The notes beneath the pieces were generated by a model, which saw nothing but the letters and a program-made list of their open reading frames with translations, was not told the DNA's origin and ran no database searches. A stretch of DNA of 52,764 nucleotides from an uncultured Prevotellaceae bacterium (GTDB lineage Bacteria > Bacteroidota > Bacteroidia > Bacteroidales > Bacteroidaceae), in the NCBI GenBank assembly GCA_937893145.1, contig CALBJW010000143.1, forward strand, positions 1 to 52,764, given 5' to 3'. Numbering within the stretch: the stretch's first letter is position 1; the number at the start of each line of letters is the position of its first letter. Below are positions 33,621-42,054 of this stretch, one piece after another. The position numbers were made by a program, and so were the translations under genes.

Positions 33621-35405
33621 ATGTATAGATCACACACATGTGGAGAGCTTCGTCTCTCTGATGCTGGCAAGGAAGTTACTCTTGCTGGATGGGTACAGCG
33701 TACACGTAAGATGGGAGCATTGACTTTCGTTGATTTGCGTGACCGTTATGGCATTACCCAGCTCGTGTTCAACGAGGAAACAAATGCCGAACTTTGTGAA
33801 CGTGCTAACAAACTTGGACGTGAATTTGTAATTCAGGTAACTGGTAAGGTAGCAGAGCGTTATTCAAAGAATAATAATATCCCAACTGGTGAAATTGAGA
33901 TTGAAGTTACTGAACTCACTCAGCTCAACGCTTCTCTTACTCCTCCTTTCACTATTGAAGATAACTCAGACGGTGGTGATGATATCCGTATGAAATATCG
34001 TTATCTCGACCTTCGTCGTTCTGCAGTTCGCAAGAACCTTGAACTTCGTCACCACTTCTGTATTGCAGTTCGCAACTATCTTTCAAATCTTGGTTTCCTT
34101 GAGGTTGAAACTCCAATGCTCATCGGTTCTACTCCAGAAGGTGCTCGTGACTTTATTGTTCCTTCACGTATGAATCCAGGTCAGTTCTATGCACTTCCTC
34201 AGAGTCCTCAGACATTGAAGCAGCTCTTGATGGTAGCAGGTTTCGATCGCTATTTCCAGATTGTTAAGTGTTTCCGTGATGAAGACCTTCGTGCTGACCG
34301 TCAGCCTGAGTTCACTCAGATTGACTGTGAAATGTCGTTCGTTACTCAGGAAGACATCATCACTACTTTTGAGGGTATGGCAAAGCACCTCTTCAAGGAG
34401 TTGCGTGGTGTAGAGATTGAAGGTGACTTCCTACGTCTCCCTTGGATTGACTGTATGCGTCGCTTCGGTTCTGATAAGCCAGATATGCGTTTCGGAATGG
34501 AGTTCGTGGAACTCAAGACTACTGGTAAGGATGGCGACTTCAATATCTTCCCAGAAGGATTCTCTGTATTTGATGGTGCTGCTTACGTTGGTGGTATCTG
34601 CGCTACAGGTTGTGCTTCATATACTCGTAAGGAAATCGACAAACTCACAGAATGGGTTAAGCGTCCACAGATTGGTGCTAAGGGACTCGTTTATGCTCGT
34701 GTAGGTGAAGATGGCAGCGTGAAGTCTTCAGTTGATAAGTTCTATGGACAGGAAACTCTTCAGGCTATCAAGGAGAAGATGAACGCACAGCCAGGTGACC
34801 TTATCCTTATCCTTAGTGGTGAAGATGCAATGAAGACTCGTAAGCAGCTTTGTGAACTTCGTCTTGAAATGGGTGAGCGTCTCGGACTCCGTGATAAGAA
34901 TAAGTTTGCTCTCCTTTGGGTTACTGAGTTCCCAATGTTTGAGTGGAGTGATGAGGAAGGTCGTCTTATGGCTATGCACCATCCATTCACTCACCCAATG
35001 GATGAGGACATTGCTCTTCTCGACACTGATCCTGCTGCAGTACGTGCTGATGCTTACGATATGGTATGTAATGGTATCGAAGTTGGTGGTGGTTCAATCC
35101 GTATCCACGACCCTAAGCTTCAGGCTAAGATGTTCGAGATTCTTGGTTTCACACCAGAGAAGGCAGAAGAACAGTTTGGCTTCTTGATGAATGCATTCAA
35201 GTACGGTGCTCCTCCTCACGGTGGTCTTGCATACGGTCTTGACCGCTGGGTAAGCATCTTTGCAGGTCTCGACAGTATCCGTGACTGTATCGCATTCCCT
35301 AAGAACAACAGCGGTCGTGATGTTATGCTTGATGCTCCTTCGTTCGTTGATCAGAAGCAGCTCGATGAAGACTTCATCGCACTCAACCTCCCAACAGAAG
35401 GATAA
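33621..35405 (+). CDS. aspS: Aspartyl-tRNA synthetase (bacterial type)
   Basis: Class II synthetase charging tRNA-Asp. The 594-aa protein has an N-terminal OB-fold anticodon-binding domain (GWVQRTRKMGALTFVDLRDRYG), the class II motif 2 CFRDEDLRADRQPEFTQID, the bacterial GAD insertion domain (about residues 290-420), and motif 3 GAPPHGGLAYGLDRW. Length fits the bacterial form. It is monocistronic; the palindrome just downstream probably ends its transcript. Confidence 0.97.
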   Translation: MYRSHTCGELRLSDAGKEVTLAGWVQRTRKMGALTFVDLRDRYGITQLVFNEETNAELCERANKLGREFVIQVTGKVAERYSKNNNIPTGEIEIEVTELTQLNASLTPPFTIEDNSDGGDDIRMKYRYLDLRRSAVRKNLELRHHFCIAVRNYLSNLGFLEVETPMLIGSTPEGARDFIVPSRMNPGQFYALPQSPQTLKQLLMVAGFDRYFQIVKCFRDEDLRADRQPEFTQIDCEMSFVTQEDIITTFEGMAKHLFKELRGVEIEGDFLRLPWIDCMRRFGSDKPDMRFGMEFVELKTTGKDGDFNIFPEGFSVFDGAAYVGGICATGCASYTRKEIDKLTEWVKRPQIGAKGLVYARVGEDGSVKSSVDKFYGQETLQAIKEKMNAQPGDLILILSGEDAMKTRKQLCELRLEMGERLGLRDKNKFALLWVTEFPMFEWSDEEGRLMAMHHPFTHPMDEDIALLDTDPAAVRADAYDMVCNGIEVGGGSIRIHDPKLQAKMFEILGFTPEKAEEQFGFLMNAFKYGAPPHGGLAYGLDRWVSIFAGLDSIRDCIAFPKNNSGRDVMLDAPSFVDQKQLDEDFIALNLPTEG

Positions 35406-35467
35406 AATTGCTTTTGACAAAATGTAACTTATATCGTTGAATTTTGTCGAAAAGTCCAAAATAATTG

Positions 35468-35507
35468 GTAAGAAGTTTTGTTTTATCGACAAAACTTCTT
35501 ACCTTTG
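35468..35507 (+). promoter_or_regulatory. Perfect 14-bp palindrome overlapping the tRNA-Lys promoter
   Basis: GTAAGAAGTTTTGT (35468-35481) and its exact complement (35489-35502) flank a 7-nt loop. The left arm contains a -33 TTTG (35477-35480). The right arm overlaps the -7 box TACCTTTG (35500-35507); spacing is 19 bp. The same DNA can be the aspS terminator hairpin and the tRNA promoter. Confidence 0.7.
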
Positions 35508-35518
35508 CAAATGATTCT

Positions 35519-35591
35519 GCGTCCTTAGCTCAGCTGGTAGAGCAATTGACTCTTAATCAATGGGTCCAGGGTTCGAGCCCCTGAGGGCGTA
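35519..35591 (+). tRNA. tRNA-Lys (anticodon CTT)
   Basis: 73 nt with complete cloverleaf: 7-bp acceptor stem (GCGTCCT with AGGGCGT, two G-U pairs), D arm AGCTCAGCTGGTAGAGC, anticodon stem ATTGA/TCAAT around loop CTCTTAA (anticodon CTT), T arm CAGGG-TTCGAGC-CCCTG, discriminator A. CCA is not encoded. Confidence 0.97.
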
Positions 35592-35595
35592 CTAC

Positions 35596-35631
35596 ATGGA
35601 GGTTTTACTAATAATAAGACCTCCATTTTTT
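35596..35631 (+). terminator. Terminator of the tRNA-Lys gene
   Basis: 12-bp stem (ATGGAGGTTTTA with TAAGACCTCCAT, one G-U pair) followed by a T run, beginning 5 nt after the tRNA. Confidence 0.85.
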
Positions 35632-35664
35632 ATGAATTAATATACTAAAATTTAGAACAACAAT

Positions 35665-36468
35665 ATGCTCACACTATTTGTCTTTGGAAGTGGTAGCTGT
35701 GGAAACTGCTACTATCTCAAGAACGAAACTGATGCTTTGCTAATTGATGCTGGTGTCGGTATTCGTCGTATGAAGCGAATTGTGAGCGATTATGGAATAA
35801 AGACTAACCTCGTGAGAGGTCTTCTTGTCACTCACGACCATGCTGATCATGTCAAGAATGCTGGTGTGTTTAGTAAAGAATACAATCTTGATGTCTATGC
35901 AACTCAGTTAGTTCATGATGGAGTGGACCGTAGTTACATGATTAAACAGAAGGTTGAAGACAAGCACAAGAAGGTGATAGTTACTGGTGAATCCTTTAAT
36001 ATCGGACCATTTGAAATTACTGCTTTCACTCTTCCACATGACTCAAGCGAGAATGTTGGCTATTGCATCAATTGTGATGGTGAGACATTCTGTATCATGA
36101 CAGATGTTGGTGCTATTACCGAAAATGTGAATACATATATTGCAAAGGCAAACTATCTTGTCCTTGAAGCGAACTACGACCCTGAGATGCTTCGTAGTGG
36201 TCGCTACCCTGCTGTTCTCAAGTCTCGCATTCAGAGCGGAACAGGACACCTTTCCAACCAACAAACGTCTAAGGCTCTTTCGGATAATTTCCATGAGAAC
36301 TTGAAGTATGTTTGGTTGTGCCATTTGAGTGAAGAGAACAACCATCCAGAACTTGCAAAGAAGACAGTTGAAACGCACCTTCGTTCTTTTGGTATCATTC
36401 CAGGAAAAGATTTCCAACTCGAAGTTCTGCGCAGAAAAGTACCAACAGGACCATTCGAATTAAAGTAA
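35665..36468 (+). CDS. MBL-fold metallo-hydrolase, YycJ/WalJ-like
   Basis: 267-aa single-domain metallo-beta-lactamase-fold protein related to RNase Z and YycJ. It opens FVFGSGSCGNCYYLKNE with the family GSGSxGN motif. The metal site THDHADHVKNAG is followed by LPHDSSENVGY, MTDVGA and a final GTGHLSNQQT/LCHLSEENNHP region. It is probably a cytosolic nuclease or hydrolase; YycJ homologues have been linked to cell wall and DNA metabolism but the substrate is uncertain. Monocistronic, with a terminator hairpin at 36470. Confidence 0.9.
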   Translation: MLTLFVFGSGSCGNCYYLKNETDALLIDAGVGIRRMKRIVSDYGIKTNLVRGLLVTHDHADHVKNAGVFSKEYNLDVYATQLVHDGVDRSYMIKQKVEDKHKKVIVTGESFNIGPFEITAFTLPHDSSENVGYCINCDGETFCIMTDVGAITENVNTYIAKANYLVLEANYDPEMLRSGRYPAVLKSRIQSGTGHLSNQQTSKALSDNFHENLKYVWLCHLSEENNHPELAKKTVETHLRSFGIIPGKDFQLEVLRRKVPTGPFELK

Positions 36469-36469
36469 T

Positions 36470-36501
36470 AGACCAGTATTTGTAAATTCAAGTATTGGTC
36501 T
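36470..36501 (+). terminator. Terminator after the YycJ-like gene
   Basis: 12-bp stem (AGACCAGTATTT with AAGTATTGGTCT, two wobble pairs) followed by TTATTATAT, starting two bases after the stop codon. Confidence 0.75.
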
Positions 36502-36578
36502 TTATTATATATAAAATTGCATAAAAAGCTCTAATAAACTACAAATCAACGGTCTCTTAGTTTAATTAAACTTAATTA

Positions 36579-36612
36579 TTTGCGTATTTCAGAAAAAAAG
36601 TTAGTATCTTTG
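36579..36612 (+). promoter_or_regulatory. Promoter of the GT5-like/DUF4270 pair
   Basis: -7 TATCTTTG (36605-36612) with TTTG at 36579-36582 (22-bp spacing, slightly long), 29 bp before the ATG. Confidence 0.6.
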
Positions 36613-36641
36613 CAAATAATTAGCTAACGCATACAGAAACA

Positions 36642-37454
36642 ATGACAAAAAAAGTATTATTCATCATTCAAGAAATGACTCCGTTTGACCCTGAGACACA
36701 GAAGTCAACAGTTGGTCGTTATCTTCCTCAGTATATACAGGACGCACGCAACGAGATACGTATCTTCACTCCAAAGTGGGGTGACATCAATGAGCGTCGC
36801 AATCAGTTGCACGAAGTGATTCGTTTGTCTGGTATGAATCTTATCATCGACGAGACAGACCACCCTCTTATTATTAAGGTGGCTTCACTCTCTGCTGCAA
36901 GAATGCAGATTTACTTCATTGATAACGATGATTACTTCATGAAGCGTCACATGATTACTGATGCGAATGGTGTGGAATATGAAGATAATGGTGAACGTGC
37001 CATCTTCTATGCTCGTGGTGTACTCGAAACTGTAAAGAAGCTCCGTTGGGTTCCTGAAATCGTTCATGTACATGGATGGATTAGTGCTCTTGCTCCACTC
37101 TACATCAAGAAGGCATTTGCAGACGAACCATCTTTCCGCGATTGCAAGGTTGTTTGCTCCGTTTCATCACCAGAGTTCCAGCAGGATCTCGGCAAACATG
37201 CTTATGAGTGTACTCCATTTAAGGATGCTAAACTTGAAGACCTCGACCTCATCAAGGATAGTTATACTTACAATGACCTCATGAAGCTTGCCGTTAAGTA
37301 TTCTGATGGTGTCATCATGGACACCCCAGATGTTGACCCTTCTGTCATTGAGTATGCTAATAGCTTGAACATCCCAGTGCTTGAATACAAGCCTCTTGAA
37401 GAGATGAAGGATGCATACAATGAGTTCTACGATAAAATACTTGATAAAGAATGA
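36642..37454 (+). CDS. Stand-alone N-terminal glycogen-synthase-like (GT5) domain protein
   Basis: 270 residues matching only the N-terminal acceptor half of GT5 starch/glycogen synthases: VLFIIQEMTPFDPETQ in place of the usual KTGGLGDV loop, RIFTPKWGDINERRNQLHEVIRL, IYFIDNDDYFMKR and the helix VPEIVHVHGWISALAPLYIK. The C-terminal nucleotide-sugar domain is absent and the KxGG substrate motif is not seen, so activity as a glucosyltransferase is doubtful. Similar short proteins are common in Bacteroidia and usually annotated glycogen/starch synthase. It overlaps the DUF4270 gene by 4 bp (ATGA), implying translational coupling. Confidence 0.8.
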   Translation: MTKKVLFIIQEMTPFDPETQKSTVGRYLPQYIQDARNEIRIFTPKWGDINERRNQLHEVIRLSGMNLIIDETDHPLIIKVASLSAARMQIYFIDNDDYFMKRHMITDANGVEYEDNGERAIFYARGVLETVKKLRWVPEIVHVHGWISALAPLYIKKAFADEPSFRDCKVVCSVSSPEFQQDLGKHAYECTPFKDAKLEDLDLIKDSYTYNDLMKLAVKYSDGVIMDTPDVDPSVIEYANSLNIPVLEYKPLEEMKDAYNEFYDKILDKE

Positions 37455-38815
37455 ATTTTAAATATTTCTCAGCAATAGTCGCATTGCTGTTGGTACTCGT
37501 TTCATGTGAGGATAACTCAGGACATCTTGGTGTTGATATGATGCCAGCTGTTGACATGATAACAAAGAACTACAAGACTTACGATTTCACAACAAGTTCT
37601 TATGCTGTGGGAGACTCTGTTCTTGCACGTTCAAGCATTTCATATCTTGGTCGTTTTACAGACCCAGAAACTGGTACTACAATCAAGAGCGACTTCCTCA
37701 CACAGCTTAATTGCCTTGAAAATACTATTTTCCCAGATTCAATCATCGGCGATTCAGCAAAGAATGTTGAGATATTGCTTTACACAAAGAGTTTTGTTGG
37801 TGATTCACTTACAAGCTTCAAGTTAAGTGTATATGAACTTGACAAACCTCTTAATGCTGATGCCGACTACTATACAAACATCGATGCCACTAAGTATTAT
37901 GATGTGAATAAGGCACCACTTGCAACAAAGTGGTTTACACTTGCTGACTATACAATATCTGACTCGGCACGTTACGAGAATAATAAGGAAAAGACTTCAA
38001 GAATTTCAATCTCTGTTCCTAACAGAATTGGTAATACTTTGTTGAATGCTTACCATCAACATCCTGAGTATTTTAAGAATTCTTCTGCATGGATGAACAG
38101 TAATCTTCCTGCAAGTAAGGGATTGTATTTCAAACTTGAAAGTGGTGATGGCGCTATCGTATCCATTGATATCTGTCAGTTGAATATTACTTTTGATTGC
38201 CAGAAGGATACTACAGTTGTTCAAAGGGTAGTTTCGCTTGCAGCAACAGAGGAAGTTGTTCAGGCAACTCGATTCGAGAACTACAATCTTGACCTTTTGC
38301 TCTCCGATACAGAAGCAACATACCTTAAGAGTCCTGCAGGTATCTTCACCGTAGCCACTCTTCCAGTTGACCAGTTGAATGCAAATGACACTATCAACTC
38401 TGCAAAACTTGTGTTCACACGCTATAATGATAAGGTGCAGAGTTCATTCAAGCTTGGAATCCCTGCAAACCTCCTTCTTGTGAGATTGGATGATTATCTT
38501 AATGGATTTTTTGAGAAGTATCTGATAACTGATAATCAAACATCATACCTCACAACATTCTCTGCTACAAGAAACTCATACACTTATAATAATGTGGCAA
38601 AGCTGGTTACTACCATGCTCAATGAGAAGAAGAGTGGTCAAGCAACAGAGAATTGGAACAAGGTTCTGCTTATTCCTGTAGAAGCAATATACGATGGTAG
38701 TTCAAGTCCTACATTGGTAAAACTCAATCACGACTTCTCTATCTCAAGTTCACGACTTGTTGGAGGAAAAGACGGAGTACAGATGGAGGTCATCTACACT
38801 CATTTCGCTCAATAA
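37451..38815 (+). CDS. DUF4270 lipoprotein
   Basis: 454 residues with lipoprotein signal (IVALLLVLVSCEDNSG). The mature protein has the DUF4270 pattern: an N-terminal YDFTTSSYAVGDSVLARSSISYLGRFTDPETG, repeated beta-rich blocks and a C-terminal SPTLVKLNHDFSISSSRLVGG. It is predicted to be an outer-membrane or surface-anchored protein of unknown function, restricted mainly to Bacteroidota. Coupling to the GT5-like gene suggests an envelope or glycan-related role, but that is inference. Confidence 0.88.
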   Translation: MNFKYFSAIVALLLVLVSCEDNSGHLGVDMMPAVDMITKNYKTYDFTTSSYAVGDSVLARSSISYLGRFTDPETGTTIKSDFLTQLNCLENTIFPDSIIGDSAKNVEILLYTKSFVGDSLTSFKLSVYELDKPLNADADYYTNIDATKYYDVNKAPLATKWFTLADYTISDSARYENNKEKTSRISISVPNRIGNTLLNAYHQHPEYFKNSSAWMNSNLPASKGLYFKLESGDGAIVSIDICQLNITFDCQKDTTVVQRVVSLAATEEVVQATRFENYNLDLLLSDTEATYLKSPAGIFTVATLPVDQLNANDTINSAKLVFTRYNDKVQSSFKLGIPANLLLVRLDDYLNGFFEKYLITDNQTSYLTTFSATRNSYTYNNVAKLVTTMLNEKKSGQATENWNKVLLIPVEAIYDGSSSPTLVKLNHDFSISSSRLVGGKDGVQMEVIYTHFAQ

Positions 38816-38835
38816 TAGCAGATATTAAATAGTAA

Positions 38836-38872
38836 AAGAAGTCTGGTAATCATCATGATTGCCAGACTTCTT
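38836..38872. terminator. Bidirectional terminator between DUF4270 and nrdG
   Basis: 17-bp stem (AAGAAGTCTGGTAATCA and near-exact complement, one G-U pair) with a 3-nt loop, T-rich on both sides; the two genes converge here. Confidence 0.85.
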
Positions 38873-38910
38873 CTTTATTGTATAGTATTATTGTCTCCTC
38901 CCCTTCCCTA

Positions 38911-39399
38911 CTAATAAGTTAAGGTATGTAGTTCATTTGTTGCAAGAGATTTCTTCACATCAATAAAGCGTTGATTGCTGCTTCCTCTGAACCTTAATTC
39001 TGTGTCGCGAAGTGCAAGGATAAATGGTGAGTCAACAAGTACATCGATATTTTCAAGAAGTTCATGAAACTGTGGTTCACTTACAATGTTTTCCCAAGTA
39101 AAACCAGTATAACACCAGATATTCTTTCCGAGTTCTGTCTTGATTCTTCGTGCAAGTTCTGTAACCTTTTCTATTTGGAAAAAAGGATCGCCACCAGAGA
39201 ATGTAACGTTGAAGTCATTGTATTCTACAATCTTCATCACCTCCTCTATTGTTGTTTCACGACCAGCCTCATAATCCCACGACTGAGGATTATGGCAACC
39301 AGGACATTTGTGTGTACAACCAGAAAAATATATTGAAGTGCGTAAACCAGGGCCATCAACTGATGTTCCTTCTGAGATGTCGATTACTCTTAGTTCCAT
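38911..39399 (-). CDS. nrdG: Anaerobic ribonucleotide reductase activating protein
   Basis: Radical-SAM activase that installs the glycyl radical on NrdD. The 162-aa protein has the cluster motif CTHKCPGCHNPQSWD (C-x3-C-x2-C) and the SAM-binding GGDPFF segment. It is encoded 99 bp downstream of nrdD with an intervening hairpin. Length is normal. Confidence 0.95.
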   Translation of the reverse strand: MELRVIDISEGTSVDGPGLRTSIYFSGCTHKCPGCHNPQSWDYEAGRETTIEEVMKIVEYNDFNVTFSGGDPFFQIEKVTELARRIKTELGKNIWCYTGFTWENIVSEPQFHELLENIDVLVDSPFILALRDTELRFRGSSNQRFIDVKKSLATNELHTLTY

Positions 39400-39435
39400 T
39401 TTCTTTGAGTGAAGCTATTCTTGCTTCAAATGAAA

Positions 39436-39468
39436 AACAACGCGCTATCTTTACAATAACGCGTTGTT
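39436..39468 (-). terminator. Hairpin between nrdD and nrdG
   Basis: 13-bp stem (AACAACGCGCTAT with ATAACGCGTTGTT, one wobble pair), followed on the minus strand by a short T run. It may attenuate nrdG relative to nrdD. Confidence 0.75.
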
Positions 39469-39498
39469 CTGTTTTTGTTATGATGTTTTTACTTTTGC

Positions 39499-41706
39499 TT
39501 ATTTGTGAACAACGCGGTCACGGAGTTCTGCAAGCTTACCACTATTCCAACGGTCTGTAGTACCTACGAGGTAACCAGTGATGCGCTGGAGAGTGTCGAT
39601 ATTTGTGCTACCGCACTTTGGACATACTGTAAGACCCTCAGCTGCGTCCTCATAACCGCAATCCATACAACGGTTTCTGTTGTGGTTTACCGAACCATAT
39701 CCGATATTGTACTTGTCCATCAGGTCAACGATATCCATGATGGCTTCTGGGTTGTGAGTTGCATCACCATCAATCTCAACATAGAAGATGTGACCACCAC
39801 GAGTGAGGTCGTGATAAGGAGCTTCAATCTCAGCCTTGTGGCGTGGGCTACAATGATAGTAAACAGGAACGTGGTTAGAGTTTGTATAGTAGTCTTTGTC
39901 TGTTACACCAGGAATGATGCCAAACTTCTTCTTGTCGAACTTAGTGAAACGACCAGAAAGACCTTCTGCTGGAGTTGCAAGAATTGAGTAGTTGTGCTGA
40001 TACTTTTCGCTGAAACGATTTGCAGCATCACGCATATAAGTCACGATACGCAAACCAAGTTCCTGTGCTTCCTGGCTTTCTCCGTGGTGAGCACCAATGA
40101 GGGCGATAAGACATTCTGCAAGACCAATGAAACCGATACCGAGAGTTCCCTGATTGATTACAGCCTCGATTGTGTCGTTTGGTTTGAGGTTTTCAGCACC
40201 AAGCCAGAGTTTTGACATTACAAGCTGGAACTGCTTTGCGAGAGCTGTCTTCTGGAAGAGGAAACGCTCATGCAACTGACGAGCAGTGATGCCGAGAACA
40301 TTATCAAGCTTTGCAAAGAAAGCATCAATACGTTGCTGTTTGTCTTCGATGTTCATACATTCGATAGCAAGGCGAACAATGTTCATTGTAGAGAACGAGA
40401 GGTTACCGCGACCGATACTTGTCTTCTCACCGAAACGGTTTTCAAACACACGAGTACGGCATCCCATTGTAGCAATCTCATACTTATAACGCTCTGGGTC
40501 GTTAATGTTCCACTTGTCGTGATGGTTGTAAGTTGCATCGAGGTTCACAAAGTTAGGGAAGAAACGACGAGCAGTAACCTTACATGCCAACTGATAAAGG
40601 TCGTAGTTAGGATCTTCAGGAAGGTAACTTACACCGCGCTTCTTCTTCCAAATCTGGATTGGGAAGATTGCTGTTGCACCATTACCAACGCCTTCGTATG
40701 TGCTCTTGAGCAACTCACGAATGATACAACGACCTTCAGCACTTGTGTCTGTACCATAGTTGATAGAAGAGAACACAACCTGATTTCCACCACGAGAGTG
40801 GATAGTATTCATATTGTGGATGAATGCCTCCATAGCCTGATGAACACGTCCTACAGTACGGTTGATTGCGTGATGAAGCATACGGTCACGACCAGAGAAA
40901 GAAGAGAGTTCTACTGTGATGTAGTCATCAATCTTTGCATTGTACAAGTCGCTATAGTCTTCACCAGTAAGACGCTCAAGATACTTGAGTTCTTCAATAT
41001 AAGAAGAACGCACGTATGGAGCCATATAGAAGTCGAATGCAGGGATTGCCTGACCACCATGCATCTCGTTCTGAGCAGTTTCGAGAGAGATACATGCGAT
41101 GACACTTGCAGTTTCGATGCGCTTAGCAGGACGGCTTTCACCATGTCCAGCCATGAAACCATCCTTAAGAATGTGGTCGAGAGGATGCTGAACACAAGTG
41201 AGTGACTTTGTTGGATAGTAGTCCTTGTCGTGAACATGAAGATAATTGCTCTTCACAGCTTCGCGCACTTCTGCGCTAAGGAGATAGTCGTCAACGAAAG
41301 GTTTTGTACTCTCGCTGGCGAACTTCATCATCATACCAGCAGGTGAATCTGCATTCATGTTAGCATTTTCACGAGTGACATCTGTGTTCTTTGCTTCAAT
41401 AATCTCAAGGAATACTTCACGAGTCTTAGCTCGACGAGCAATGCTACGCTGGTCGCGGTATGCGATATATCTCTTAGCCACTTCCTTACGAGGGCTCTTC
41501 ATGAGTTCGAGTTCCACCATATCCTGGATCTTCTCCACTTCCATCTGTTCTTTTCCCTGGATGGAGATACGGTCCACAATACGTTCGATGAGGGCTTCGT
41601 CCTCACCTTTTTCAGTAGCAAGCATTGCCTTTCGGATGGCAGCCTTTACTTTTTCTTCATTATAGCCGACAATTCTTCCGTCGCGCTTCTTGACTGTTTG
41701 TATCAT
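39499..41706 (-). CDS. nrdD: Anaerobic ribonucleoside-triphosphate reductase
   Basis: Oxygen-sensitive class III reductase making dNTPs. The 735-aa protein has an N-terminal ATP-cone (KRDGRIVGYNEEKVKAAIRKAM), the glycyl-radical enzyme core, a zinc site with two CxxC pairs (CMDCGYED and CPKCGSTN), and the radical Gly in RITGYLVG close to the C-terminus. Good promoter upstream. Its presence fits an obligate or facultative anaerobe. Confidence 0.97.
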   Translation of the reverse strand: MIQTVKKRDGRIVGYNEEKVKAAIRKAMLATEKGEDEALIERIVDRISIQGKEQMEVEKIQDMVELELMKSPRKEVAKRYIAYRDQRSIARRAKTREVFLEIIEAKNTDVTRENANMNADSPAGMMMKFASESTKPFVDDYLLSAEVREAVKSNYLHVHDKDYYPTKSLTCVQHPLDHILKDGFMAGHGESRPAKRIETASVIACISLETAQNEMHGGQAIPAFDFYMAPYVRSSYIEELKYLERLTGEDYSDLYNAKIDDYITVELSSFSGRDRMLHHAINRTVGRVHQAMEAFIHNMNTIHSRGGNQVVFSSINYGTDTSAEGRCIIRELLKSTYEGVGNGATAIFPIQIWKKKRGVSYLPEDPNYDLYQLACKVTARRFFPNFVNLDATYNHHDKWNINDPERYKYEIATMGCRTRVFENRFGEKTSIGRGNLSFSTMNIVRLAIECMNIEDKQQRIDAFFAKLDNVLGITARQLHERFLFQKTALAKQFQLVMSKLWLGAENLKPNDTIEAVINQGTLGIGFIGLAECLIALIGAHHGESQEAQELGLRIVTYMRDAANRFSEKYQHNYSILATPAEGLSGRFTKFDKKKFGIIPGVTDKDYYTNSNHVPVYYHCSPRHKAEIEAPYHDLTRGGHIFYVEIDGDATHNPEAIMDIVDLMDKYNIGYGSVNHNRNRCMDCGYEDAAEGLTVCPKCGSTNIDTLQRITGYLVGTTDRWNSGKLAELRDRVVHK

Positions 41707-41716
41707 TTTGGTAAAG

Positions 41717-41766
41717 TATGTAAGATATTAAATATACAGTTTATGTAAGATATTATATATGCAGAA
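41717..41766. repeat. Two 25-bp direct repeats in the nrdD leader
   Basis: Copies at 41717-41741 and 41742-41766 share TATGTAAGATATTA and a similar second half (ATATACAG/ATATGCAG). They lie between the nrdD -7 box and its start codon, so they are transcribed. Confidence 0.75.
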
Positions 41767-41824
41767 TTGAATGTGTATTTGTGTTATAAAGTAAATCTCT
41801 ATTTGTATAACGCGAAATACTTTG

Positions 41825-41856
41825 CAAAACTAAGAATTGTTATTCAATTATGCAAA
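41825..41856 (-). promoter_or_regulatory. Promoter of nrdD
   Basis: -7 TAGTTTTG (41825-41832) and -33 TTTG (41853-41856) on the minus strand, 20-bp spacing. Leader of about 110 nt. Confidence 0.65.
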
Positions 41857-42054
41857 TTTTATTGCAAATAATTTTCATAAAATTTTTCGTTTTGGAAAAC
41901 TTTTGCTCAAATGAAAAATACTATCTCTCTGTAAATAAAGAAAATAACCTTTTGAAATGGAAAACTTTTTATTTTTTCACATTTCAAAAAGTTATTTATG
42001 AGTTAATGTAAAACAAGTAGTTTAAATTACAATTTCATTAAATTGCCAGAAATT

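Larger units (their letters stand above)
41707..42054. other. Intergenic region upstream of nrdD
   Basis: 348 bp, very AT-rich. It contains the nrdD promoter, a two-copy 25-bp direct repeat in the nrdD leader and a long hairpin (41942-41959 paired with 41980-41997, one mismatch). No gene recognised. Confidence 0.75.

Noticed and set aside
33370..33723. 117-codon open frame overlapping the aspS start
   Set aside because: Out of frame with aspS and overlapping its promoter; translation has no family features.
40270..41205. 311-codon open frame on the plus strand
   Set aside because: Antisense shadow of nrdD; no start context or recognisable domain.
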